Of a stretch of DNA of 64,000 nucleotides, positions 44,860 to 56,800 are shown piece by piece. Within the stretch, counting starts at the first letter, position 1, and the number at the start of each line of letters is the position of its first letter. The translations under genes were made by a program, and so were the position numbers. This DNA is from Acanthamoeba sp. SK_2022b (taxonomy: Eukaryota; Discosea; Longamoebia; Acanthamoebidae): the NCBI GenBank assembly GCA_027943245.1, contig JANDJZ010000098.1:1-64000 (forward strand), in the 5' to 3' direction. The notes beneath the pieces are model-generated. The model was not told where the DNA came from. It searched no databases and saw nothing but the letters and a program-made list of their open reading frames with translations.

Positions 44860-45070
44860 TTTTCGATTTGGCAACTGCACTTCTTATTGATCGTCAGGTT
44901 CTGGCGTCGAGTGCGGGATCCTGTCCTACAAGAAGCGCAGGGGTACACGCGCAATGTGATAATTTTTCTATCTTTTTTCAGCTTTATGGAAGCAATTTTT
45001 ACCGTATTTCCATTTTACGGAATTATGAGAGAAAAGCTTACCTGAAAATTGAAAAAAACACAGAGGGCTG

Positions 45071-45198
45071 AGAAAGGACAAGGCCAAAAAAGGAGAGCAG
45101 GGAGGAGCCGTTACAGCTGGGTGGGACTCGAACGCACGGTCTCGCGACTGAGTGCACCGAGCGAGCCATTACCGCTGGCGGGTTCCCTTGTTTTACAG
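45071..45198. repeat. Left arm of a 128-bp inverted repeat (foldback element)
   Basis: Reverse complement of 45571-45698 with two mismatches over 128 bp. It reads on this strand as the antisense of a tRNA-like sequence: a GGGACTCGAAC block (antisense of a Pol III B box) and an A-box-like GAGCGAGCCA. Confidence 0.95.
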
Positions 45199-45570
45199 CC
45201 GCCTTTTCCTTCTACCCACCCCTTTCTTGCCACAGTAGTGAGGACGATTTGCAGGAGAGCATAGAGGAGCGGGTACAGCTGGGTGGGACTCGAACCGTGC
45301 TCCTCTTTGTGAAGCCCCACTTTGAAGACATGTATCAAGAGGGTGCAAGTTGGCCATGGTGAATGCATGTGCTTGTAAATCAACAAAACCAAAGCAAGAA
45401 GCTAGTCCTTATGGGTTTTCCATCATATCACACCTTCGGCCACACATTGCACAGCGTGGAGGGAAGCGGCAAGGTTGGTCTCCTGCATCTGCATCGTCAG
45501 CTATGAAGGAAACTGCTTTTGGGCGGAGGCAGAATCGCGTCGAAAAGGGGCGCTAAGGAGAGAAAAAGAG
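45199..45570. other. Spacer between the inverted-repeat arms
   Basis: 372 bp between the arms. It contains a third, 21-bp copy of part of the arm in direct orientation with the left arm (45274-45294, acagctgggtgggactcgaac). No significant coding frame is seen. Confidence 0.8.
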
Positions 45571-45698
45571 CTGTAAAACAAGGGAACCCGCCAGCGGTAA
45601 TGGCTCGCTCGGCGCACTCAGTCGCGAGACCGTGTGTTCGAGTCCCACCCAGCTGTAACGGCTCCTCCCTGCTCTCCTTTTTTGGCCTTGTCCTTTCT
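45571..45698. repeat. Right arm of the 128-bp inverted repeat, tRNA-like with A/B boxes
   Basis: In the plus orientation this arm has TGGCTCGCTCG at 45601 (near the A-box consensus) and GTTCGAGTC at 45636-45644 (perfect B-box core GWTCRANNC), 35 nt apart, as in Pol III promoters. The flanking sequence does not close into a canonical tRNA: only about 64 nt between possible acceptor strands and mismatched stems. This suggests a tRNA-derived retroposon. Confidence 0.85.
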
Positions 45699-45920
45699 AG
45701 GCTGCTCCTCCCGACTCTTTTTTAGGTTCTGCTTCCTTTTTTAGCACCACACCGAAAACAGGTGCTTTTCCTTTACCCTTTTCTTCGGGGTTTCCCGCTT
45801 CTTTGCTCTTGTTCTTGCAGGACATTCCTGGCCAAAATATTAATGATGGTATTTATATTTGTTGCAAAGAAAGAAAGAATAAATAAATAGAGAGGTTCGA
45901 CAAAAAAGGCCTCATCCGAA

Positions 45921-46774
45921 TTAGAGGTCGAGCAGAGAGGGAGAAGAGGGCTGCACTGGCGACGTCGACGTCTTGTCGTCATCGCTGCTGCGCGGGTTGA
46001 AATCGTCGTCGTCGGCGCCATGGCTGGTGGGCTGGCCGCGTTGCGACGACGCAGGCTGGGCCTCGGCGTCGTCCGGGTGGGCCTCGAACGCCAGCTCGGC
46101 GCCGCCCCCGCCCGAGGAGGAGTAGGGGCCCGTGGTGAACATCGGGTCGTCGGCAAACGCGTCATCGTCGTCGTCGTCGCCATTGTCGCCGACTCCGCGC
46201 AACTCTGTCGCGCCGTCGAGCTCCTCCAGTCCGAGGGGCAGGTAGTTCCGGGGTCGCCTCTGCTCATCGGGGCAAGGGACACGGAGTTAGGGAGAAATAG
46301 AATATATAGAATTAATAAGTATAAATATAAATATAAATAAATAAATGGAGATAAAAAGAATAAGGAGGTAGGGAGACGTACCGAACGCCAGACCTTGTAT
46401 TGCCACCAGACCAGCCAGCCGATGGCGCTGACGCCGATGAGGACGCCCACCACGATGCCGAACATCTTGAAGAAGGTGTCCCAACCAGACGCCGCACCTG
46501 AAGATAATAAATAAATAAATATTGTGTCAGTTGATCGACGTCGTGGTAAATGGAGAAGGGGGGAGGTGGACGCACTGTTTGAGATGGGCTTGCAGTCGGA
46601 GCCGCCGTAGCCCGAGGCGCATTCGCTGCAGGTCGGGCCGGCCCAGTTGGCGGGACAGATGCACTTGTTCCGCTCCAAGTCGCACCTGAGGGCGTGCTGG
46701 GAGCACGTCGGGCTGCACTTGTCGCGCTTCAGGCACTTGGGGTATTGGAGGTAGCCCGGCAGACACTGCACATA

Positions 46775-46838
<64 letters not shown>

Positions 46839-47103
46839 GCTTAGCAACAATGGGTCGATGGTGGTGGGAGAGGGAGAGAGGGGGGAGGTCGAACCTGCTC
46901 GCAGCGGGCGCCGGTGGTGTGGTAGGCATCGTAGCAGAAGCACTGGATGCTGCCGTTCGTGAGGTCCCTGCACTGGCCCAGCGGCTGCGTGCAGGTCCCG
47001 TCCTTGGCGCGCTCGCGGCATCCGCACGAGTCGGGCTTACAGTTCGAGGCCGTGCCTGTCCGCGCACAGCAGCGAGAACCGGGGTGAGAAACACTGGGCG
47101 GGC

Positions 47104-47155
<52 letters not shown>

Positions 47156-50100
47156 TGTGGTGTGGTGTGGTGTGTGGCAACGCACCGTTGATCACGCAAT
47201 TGCCGCCTTCCAAGTGGTAGCCGCGCGCGCAGTGCTCGCAGTCGTTGCCGGCATAGCCCATCTGGCAGAGGCACACGCCGCCGATGTAGAAGCCGTGGCC
47301 CGAGCACGAGGCGGAGATGAACGAGTAGGTGTACTCGCGGCCGCTCATCGCGACGCCCATGCCGCGCGAGTCCTCGAGCGCGTTGGGGACCAGGCCCAGG
47401 GTGTAGGTCTTGCCCTCCTTCAGCGCGCCGGCGCCAAACACCAGCAGCCAGCTCGTGCCGTCGGCCGAGCGCGCCTCGGCGTAGGTCGGGAGCACGGGGC
47501 TGTCGGAGCCCGACGAGACCGCGGTCAGGAAGAAGGCCGCACGCACAGGGCTGGGGTTGTTCCTGTTGTGGTGGCGGGAGAGGGGGGGGGAGAGAGAGAG
47601 AGAGAGAGTGAGCGCGACGCGATGCACACATGGGAGGTGGTGGTGATGACGATGAGCGTACAAGTCGATCTTCTTGCCGGCCTTGTAGGGAGTCTCGGTG
47701 AAGGTGACCAGGATGTTGAGCGCCTTGCTGGGGTTGAGCTGCACGCCCGACGAGGGCTCGACGCTTTCGATGACGTTGGTGACGTCGGACGAGCGCAGGA
47801 AGAGGTCCCACACGAAGGGGAAGCAGCGCGACGGCTCCTGAAGGAGCGGCAGGTAGGGCTGCTCGATCGTCAACACGTAGTCGCCCGCGCGCAGGTTGCC
47901 CGTGAGGTACTGTTGCGTGTGAGGGAGGCGGGAGTTGGTTAGCGTCCTGTTTTGCCTTGGACTCCACCACCGCCACCACCACCGCAGAGACAGCAAGCAG
48001 TACCTGGACAACGTTGGTCTGGCCCGAGCGCTGGGGCACCATGGCATACGAAGACTTGCCCAACACAAGATCGGTTCCGTTCTGCGTAAACAATATAATA
48101 AAATAAATAAAATAATAAAATAGTAAAATAAAAAAATAAATTAGTTTGCGGTCGGGCAGGGCAGCGGAGGTTGAGGCGTGGCTCGGGGGCTCCCCAAACG
48201 CACCCGCTTGATGCTCATGACGAAGGCGTTGCTGATGGAGCTGTAGCCCAGGTTGGCGTTGATGTAGGCGCCGCCGTCGACGGTGATCGCGATCGGGTAG
48301 GAGAACTTGTTGTTCGTCGAGTGGGCTTGGAGGAAGGCCGTGGAGATGTTGGTCGACACAAAGTCGGTGACCGTGGCGCCGGACGGGCCGAGGCGAAGGG
48401 CAGTCTTGGGCGAGGGCGCGATGCCGGCCATGTTGGGGCACTGCAGGTTGTCGACCACGTGCAGGTACCTGTCGATCACCAGGTCCATGGCGAAGACAGG
48501 ACACGCCCTAATTGTTTTTTGTTTTTTTTTTCCCCCAAGATGAGCAATCAGCACCAAAATTAACTCACAAATATAAATAAATAATAAATTAAAAGAGCTG
48601 TTCCCGTTCGTCTCAGTGGTGCCCACAGGAGAGAGCACGACTGCTTGATAGTAGGGATGGTCTTGCTGTGGCGCCACACAAGGGGCCGTCGGGGAGGTGG
48701 CGTGCTCCCCGACGGCCAGATTCAAATGTGCCAGGGCGCAGACGCGGGAGGAGAGGAAACAACGCTCTCCTCTTCTCTCTCTCTCTCTCTCTCTCTCGAT
48801 AGGAAAAAGGAAAGCGGAGGGGGGCGAACGTACTTGAGGCGGGTGTAGAGATACTTTTGGAAGGTGAGCTCCAGCTCAAAGTCGGTCGGCTGGCTGACGT
48901 CCACGACAAAGAGCTCCGTTCTCGCGTGCGTGGTGTGGCTGGCGTGGTGGGGCTGCGGCGGTGGGAGAAAACGGGAGTCAGCGTACTCGTGGGCCCCCTC
49001 CCCCATCAATTCCAGGCGAGCCGAATGAGGGCGTCACGCATGAGCACGCACCTCGACGAAGGAGCGCGAGCGCTTGTTGTAGAGACGATAGGTGATCTGG
49101 AACGCGCCGTCATCGTCGGTGGTGGTGATCAAGCTGATCATGCTCTTGGCATCGATCGTGACGTTCTGCACAGTTGTTGGTGCACCAATGAGTCTATGCG
49201 GTGGTAGTAATTATTATTTATATTATATAATTATTTATTTAATTTATTTAAATGAAAAGATAACAAATAAAAAGTGAGCGAGGAGAGAGAGGGGCAAACC
49301 ATGGTGCTGGTCGCGGAGATGGCAGTGTTGAGTCCCGAGGCGACGAACCTGTCGCTGGAGATGTGGACGTATCCGTCCTTCATGGGACCGCCGAACGGCG
49401 CGCTACCGCCGGCAGCGGTGTTGAGGTTGAGCGGCAGCGCGTGGTACTGGCTGCAGTCGGTGTGCGCGTCTGTGCAACGGGGAGGGCCAAGAGCGTAAGC
49501 GATCCACACGACAGAGTAAGAGAGAGAGAGAGAGAGAGGGAGAGACTGGGCGTTGAGGGGCTACTTACGTCCACGGGCGGCATCGTCGACGGTGACGGAG
49601 AAGGTGTAGGGGACGCAGCGGCCGCCCTTGGCCCTCAGCTTGTCCCAGACCTGGCTGGGCGCGACCAGGTCGACCTCGATGGAGTAGCTTCCGGGCAGCA
49701 CCATCAGGTCGAGCTCGTTGAAGTTCTTGTAGGGGCGCGCGTGCTCCACGTAGGCCTGGTCGCTGCCCTCGGTGCCGCTGCTGAGCCTCAGGCGGAGCTC
49801 GTTGAGGGTGTACTGGAATCCCACGCGGGCGACGACCACCGACCGGACGTCGACGACGAAGTTGAACTTGGCCACCTGGACCGTCGGCTTGCTGGAGTCG
49901 ACCTGCTGCGAGTTGATCGTGAGGTTCTTGTGGTAGGTGAACAGCCTGTCGGGCGAGACGTGAATGGGGCCTGCGCGCGCACACAACGGACATCGCACCC
50001 GATGAGTCCATCTCGCACGTAGCGTGTTGAACACACACAACACACAACACACGAGAGAGAGAGAGAGAGAGTACTGGTTTGGATGAAGGGCTGGCACTGG

Positions 50101-51117
50101 TTCAGCGAGAGGGATTTCTTGTCGACATAGTTATCGATGAACGCGGCGGGCTCCACGGCGAGCTCAAAGTGCTGCGCGACATCGACGCCGACCGGGGCCG
50201 AGTCCGAGCGGCTGACGGCCAGGGTGTACTCGGTGCCCGGGCGCAAGGCCGTGTAGTAGAGGCTGCCCGCAGCGGCGGCCACGGGGAGGTAGCCCTGGCT
50301 CAGCCTGAAGCCGACGTAGTTCTCGGTGTCGAAGGAGGACGTCAGGTACGACGCCGCGCGCACGACCGAGGGCTCCTGGACGGTGAACTTGATGTCCTTG
50401 GACGTCGCGGTCTCGTCGGCCTCGAACAGCGTGGTGTCGCCCTGCACGCGCCGCAGCATCGGTGAGACCCGGTTGTGGGGAGGAGAGGGGAGAAACGAGG
50501 GGGGGAGAGAGAGCGGCGAGCGAGTGGATACCGCAAAGTGGGTGTAGCCCTCGTAGAAGAGGTAGGGCACGGCGTTGAGGTCCAGAACGGCCGGGAGGGT
50601 GGGCTGCTCGGGGTTGAGGACCTTGCCCTTGCCGCCCTGAACGACGTGGGCCTCGAACGTGAAGTAGGAGCACTTGAGGTAGTCCAGGTGATTCGCGGCG
50701 GGCTCGTAGATCTTGAGCTCGTACTGGCCCGGCAGCAGGTTGGTCTGGGTGATGTAGTTGCGGTTGTAGCCGTTGACGCCGTTGTACTGGTCGCCCGTGT
50801 CCTTGTGCGTGAGGGTCATCGCCATGTCGCCCAGGCCAAAGTTGTACCCCACCTCCAGGTGGAGGTCGGTCTGCTCGGGGCCCAGCTGGAAGGTGTACGC
50901 GTTGGACTTGGGCTGGCTCGTCTGCGTGATGTACAGGAGCTCCGCGACGCCGTCGTGCCGGCCCACGGGGTCCGTCGAGTCATAGTGGTAGGGCTTGGCC
51001 GGCATGTTGGCGGGGAAGCTGGCCGGCCACTTGTCGCCTGTTGTGCAGCACCGATAAAAATAAATAAAAATAAAAATAACAAAGAAAGCCAGTGAGAACA
51101 GAACACTAACCAGCGGG

Positions 51118-51179
<62 letters not shown>

Positions 51180-51786
51180 TTGTAGCATCCTTTCAAACTT
51201 GCCCTCCGTGAGTGTTGGGGAGGCCAAGTCTGCAAGAATGCGATCTTGCTCTAGGATAGTTTTGAAAAACCGGGCTCGAGGGAACAGAGGTGATTCCCAG
51301 GTGCCCAGACTGCACTTCCAACAAGACACGCACACAACCCCTAAAAAAGAAAAAGAAAAAGAAAAAGAAAAATAAAAATAAAAATAAAAATAAAAAAAGA
51401 ATATGAAAGAAAAAGATGGACACGGTACCGCCGAGGGGACAGGCAGCGCTGCCGGCGCCGATCATGGAGACGGGCGTGACGGCGAGCTCCATGTTGAAGG
51501 TGGGGCACTTGGGCAGGTCGGCCATGTTCCACTTCCAGAACATGATCCTGAGCTTGTACTGGGCGGGTACGGTGACGCTGCTGCCGGGCGTCCGCGGGAT
51601 CCGGGAGAGCAGCTTGGCGACGATCACCTCCTCGTTGTAGATGCCGTTGGAGGCCGACGCGACGAGCTCCCAGTTCGGGCCCGTGGCGTTGGCGATGTAG
51701 AGCTTCAAGTCAATGTCGACCTTGCGGAAGAACTGTTGTCGTTCGAGAACACACGAGTGAGAACGGGGGAGAGAGAGAGATGAGAG

Positions 51787-51849
<63 letters not shown>

Positions 51850-52799
51850 GTAGTCGCCCAAGCAAAAGAGTGGAATGGAGTGGGGGTTGACCTCGGTGTA
51901 GACGCGGAGGATGGAGTCCTCCTTGACGGTGATGTAGATCTCGCGGTCGGTGAGGATGGCGGCGTCGAGCGGGATCAGGAAGTTGTCCGACTGGTAGTTG
52001 ATCGCGGGGTCGGAGAAGAGGAACCGCTTGGAGTCGAGGGTCCTGGGGATCTGCTCAAAGGCCTCGCCGACGCACGGCGTCAGGCTCTGCGCGGTGGCGT
52101 CCCTCTTGTCCAGCTGCTGCGGCATCAGCTGCTCGTTGAGCTGGGCCAGCGAGACGGCGCCGGTCTCGACCTGTCGCTTGAGGTGCTCCAACTCGGCGTC
52201 GGAGGCGGCGGCCTCGCTTCCGCGTTCCACGACCGCGCGGCTCGAGGCGCCGTAGGGCAGCAGCAGCAGCGCAAAGTCAAAGGGCGAGCACTGGTAGGGC
52301 CGGCTGGGCGCACGATCGAACGAGGGGCGCGTGATGACCAAGGAGAAGGTGCCTGTGCGCGCGCGTATACAGAAATGGGTCAGAGGAGGGAGGCCGAGGA
52401 GGGACAGCAACAGCAGAAGCGCCAGAAAGAGGGAGGGGAGGAGGTCACGGTACCGGGACCGAAGACGTGGTCGAGGATCGCGCGGTTGTAGTCGCTCTCG
52501 CTCTTCACGACAGCCGAACCGTCGATGGTCCTCAGCTCGAGCCTAGCAGCAACACACAGACGCGTAGCGATGAGGAAGAGCAAAAGACGGTAAAAGGCTA
52601 CGCTGCGCGGCTGCTGCTGCCCGGCGTGATGGGAGTGTGAAGAAATGGAACATGTCGCGTTCTTTCAAACTTGTCCTCCGTGGTGGTTTGGAGAGGCCAA
52701 GTCTGCAAGAGCGGCTCGTTCTAGGAAGTTTTTAACAAAAAACTGGGCACAAGGGAACGGTAGGCCCCGTTGCGCCCAGACTCGCTTCCGGTGGTGGGA

Positions 52800-52851
<52 letters not shown>

Positions 52852-53258
52852 CAAGCGCGAGGTAAACGTATTGGGGGGGAGGCAAGCCAAGAGGCGTACC
52901 TCACGTCGTCGAAGATGAAGCTGCTCTCGATGGAGGTGACCAGCCTGACCCGCTGCGTGACGTCGATCGTGTACGACTTGACGTCGCCCACCCCGAAGGC
53001 GTAAAGCGTGTTGTCACCCGTGTAGCTGTTTCGTTGATACAACAGCGCGCGCGTGAGCCATTGCTTACACTCCCATGAGCCGGCGAGGGGCCTCTTCAGC
53101 AGTGCTGTACGTACTTGTACTCCTGGGCCGTGAGCGGGCTGGGCAGCTGCGGCAGGATGCTCGACGCGGACGGGCAGGGGTTGTTGCCCTGCTCCGACAG
53201 CATGGCGTCCCACATGGACTTGGGCAGGAGCTCCAACTCCAACCGCACTGCGAGCGGA

Positions 53259-53310
<52 letters not shown>

Positions 53311-53819
53311 CAGATGCGCGCGTTTCAGTCATTCCCGTGTGAGGAGCTAGAGGCTAGGGTCTGAGGAGGGGGAGGGGAGGGGGGCACCTTCGGGGCAGAA
53401 GTCGATCTCGTCCAGCGAGAAGGCGGAGACGAAGACGGAGTAGTTTCCGGGCGCGAGCTGGCGGAAGATGGTGTCGTCTCCGATGACGTAGAAGTCGGGG
53501 TTGTCCTCGCTGAAGAGGGAGATGGCGAAGCCCGACCAGGTGGTGCCGGTCTTGGGCTTGGCGGCGGCCTTGAAGTAGGTGGCCTGCTTCAGCTCAAAGT
53601 AGGTGTACTGCACGAAATCGACGACGTAATCCTCGGCGAGGTGGAGGTAGCCCGTCTGCTGGTTGATGTAGTTGACGCCGTTGAGCGACAGGGGCAGCGT
53701 GGGGCCCTCGCACACAAAGGTCCTGCTGTCGTCGGGCTCGAAGCGCACGCTCAGCGAGAACTCGAACAGGGCGCAGTCGCCGTACATCCTGCGGTGTCGC
53801 TCGTCAAGGTGAGCGCGCG

Positions 53820-53876
<57 letters not shown>

Positions 53877-56800
53877 GTGAACCTTTCGGGCTGGTAGAGC
53901 CACAGCGTGTAGGTGTTGGGCTGGATGACGACCTCGAGGATGTTCTTGTTGTACGTGTTGAAGCCGTAGAGGCACGACTTGTGGCTGTCCGCAGGGCCGG
54001 AGCAGTGGTCGGGCGAGTCGGAGCCGAGCTCGAGGAGCACGGCAAAGTCGCTCTCCAGGAAGGAGTAGCCGACCTCGACGCGCAGGATGGCCACGTGGTT
54101 CTCGGGCACCTTGCTGAGGGAGATGGTCTTGTTCCAGAAGTAGTGGCCGCGGTCCTTGAACGGCCTCGTCTCCGCGGGCGTGGCGGGCGCGGGCACGGCG
54201 AACTTGGCGGCGGGCGCGTAGGTGTAGCCGTTAGAGTCGCTGTCGACTTGGATGATCTGCTTGTCGGCGAGCGGCAGCGCGGCCGTGGCGTTGCGGAGCA
54301 CCTGGGTGCAGACGCCCTTCTTGTCGCCGACCCTCTTGCTCACCCGGCTCTCCGGCGCGATCGCCATGTCGATGTTCACGGTCTCGCAGGCCGGCCTGTT
54401 GGCGCTGAACACGAAGTAGCGCAGCCTGAGGAGGTACGAGTCCTCGCTCATGCTCTTGTTGAGCCTGAGGAACAGCGACTCCTCCTTGCCGATCGAGAGC
54501 CCGCCTGACGTCATACACACACGAGCGCGCAAATTTCACGCGTGAGTACAGCAAAGATGATGATGATGATGAAGAAGATGATGATGATGAAGGTCAATGA
54601 TGACTAAGATGACCCTACCGTTGGCGATCTGCTCGGTCTTGGTCTTGCCGACGCGGTACATCCACAAGTCGATGTCCACCCAGTGGGGCTGCGAGTAGAT
54701 GCGGAAGATCGAGTCCTCTTGGAGCTTGAAGTACATGTTGTGCTCCCTGCCACCCCCCCCCCAACGAACACACGTTAGAGCCAGCATGATGATGATGATG
54801 GTGGTGATGATGATGCTCCACGTACTGGTGGGCGACGTCGATGTAGAAGTAGCCCTGCAGCCTGACCTCGTCGTTGTAGCCCAGGTGGGCCACGGTATCG
54901 AGATGGCGGGGCAGCAGCTGAGCGCTGCAGCGCGCGGACGAATCGGACGACTCGGGGATCGCTTGGCACTGCGGGTAGCCCTCATAGCCTGTCCACCCAC
55001 ACGGCGGCGTGGCCCACGGAGGAGCGGTGAGACCACCGACAAACTGTAAGCGGGCAGTGGCGCGGGGTAGACATGTCGCGCACCTTGAGCGCACACGGAG
55101 CACGAGTTGGTGCCGACGGTCGCGTAGCCCTCGAAGCACGTGCAAACGGGGAAGCCGAGCTGGTCGCTGCAGGTTCCGTGGCCGTTGCAGGTGGAGGTGG
55201 TGCACGGCGTGTCGACGACGCACTTGTTGCCGACGGCGTGGTATCCCTGGGCGCACGAATCGCAGTTGGTGCCCGCGTAGCCCATGTCGCACTGGCACAC
55301 GATGTCGCCTGCGACGGCGCGCGCGCGTTCAACGCGATTAGATCTCGGTCATGCTCCCTCCCCCTCAGTCCTCACACCGCCCCGCAACGCCTTGTGTGTG
55401 TGCGAGTGCGCCAACGGTACCGTTGGGTCCCACGGTGCCCGTGCCGTGATCGCTGCAGTTGACCGTGACCAGGCTGTAAATGCGACCCTGCTGCACGGCG
55501 TTCTCGAAGTGGGTGCCGTTCGCGGTGACGAAGTCGGTGAGGTTGAAGACCAGCTCAAACTCCTGTGTGTCGCGGTGAGTCGTTGTGGGCCTACGCTTGG
55601 GACAGATGGGAGGGAGGAGAGGGGGGGGGGCGTGGGCGTACGCCTTCGGGAGTGAAGTCGGTGTGTGCAAAGACCACCTCGAGCACGCGACGCGGGCCGT
55701 CCATCCTGCGCGCAAGAGCGACAACATGCATGAGGGCCCCCCGGCGAGCGAGCGAGCACACAACGAGCACCGAGCCTGGGCGTACCGCACGCTCGCGGGC
55801 AGGATCCAGCCCATCTCGCTGCCCCGGGCAGCAGAGGCCGAGCGGGCCGACCTGAAGGAGGGCCGGCCGGAGGAGAGGTATCGGAGCGCCAGGCCGGGAG
55901 CGTTGTCCGGGCGGCTGTGGGCCGCGAAGTAGGCCGCCACGTCCCGAGGCTGGGCCACCGGGTCGGAGAAGGTGATCCTTTTGTCGACGAGAGAAGAGGA
56001 GAGAGGGGAGAGAGGAGGAGGAGGAGGAGGAAAGGGTGAGAACGAGGTCACGCCCACAGTGGGGTTGGGGGGGGGGGTGAGCCCTTACCTGATGTTGAGG
56101 TCCTTGCTCGGGTCGAGGTTGTGGCCCTCGGGCGGGATGACGGAGAGGACGTGCGGGGTGGCCTCGGAGATGCCGGAGACGCTGAGGGAGAAACGGTGGC
56201 ACATGGTCGAGTTGAGCTTGAGCTCGGTCCTGAGCAGGTCCTCGACGATCTCGAGGTGGTAGACGCCCGGCAGGAGCTCGGCGCGGAGGTCGTTGTAGAA
56301 GTTGACGTACGAGTTGCGGTTGGACGCGCCGCGCACCTTGCCGGCGTGGATCTCGGCCAGGTTGGAGTCGCGCAGGACCAGGCGGAAGTCGTTGGCGAGG
56401 AAGTTGAACCCGAGCTCGGCCGAGAAGGTGGTCTTGTCCCGCACGTTGAGCTGCATCGAGTACCGGAACGTGCGCGCCGTGGCGTTGATCAGCGCGGCGT
56501 TGAACACGTAGTCGTCGCGGTGGATGTCCACGTCGTTGCCCGCGGCAAAGGTGATGTCGGTCGGGGGCGTGTTGACGTTGATCGGGCACAGCAGGTCCTG
56601 CAGCACCTTGCTGCGCGGCCGCGCGGCCAGCTCAAAGTGGAAGTAGTTGCACGGCCGCGACTCGTCGACCCGGAAGTAGCTCACCTCGAGCAGGTGCATG
56701 GCGCTCGACCCCGGGAGGAAGAAGAGGCTGCTCTCGATGGTCTGCATGGAGTTGGAGAACCCCACCAGGGAGCCGACGCTCTTGCTGACGTTGTTGTAGA

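Larger units (their letters stand above)
46575..47790 (-). other. Second Ig-like plus EGF-like block of the giant receptor (membrane-proximal)
   Basis: Exons here encode SSGVQLNPSKALNILVTF (Big_5-type start), CSGHGFYIGGVCLCQMGYAG, CEHCARGYHLEGGNC, a six-Cys module with CGCRERAKDGTC, and CDLERNKCICPANWAGPTC. The spacing of Cys and Gly matches EGF-like domains. It resembles the block at 55.1-56.2 kb in both order and sequence, evidence of an internal duplication of the gene. Confidence 0.8.

Noticed and set aside
45571..45698. A genuine tRNA gene on either strand
   Set aside because: A and B boxes are present, but the possible acceptor strands enclose only about 64 nt, stems are mismatched and no anticodon arm of five pairs forms. 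The inverted duplication points to a repeat instead.
46729..48504. A 591-residue minus-strand frame
   Set aside because: It is the wrong frame of the giant receptor: Cys-rich EGF motifs are read in a different frame, and it runs through CA microsatellites.
50475..51095. Val/Gly/Glu-rich plus-strand frames opposite the giant receptor
   Set aside because: Antisense shadows of GC-rich exons with biased codon use; no domain resemblance.
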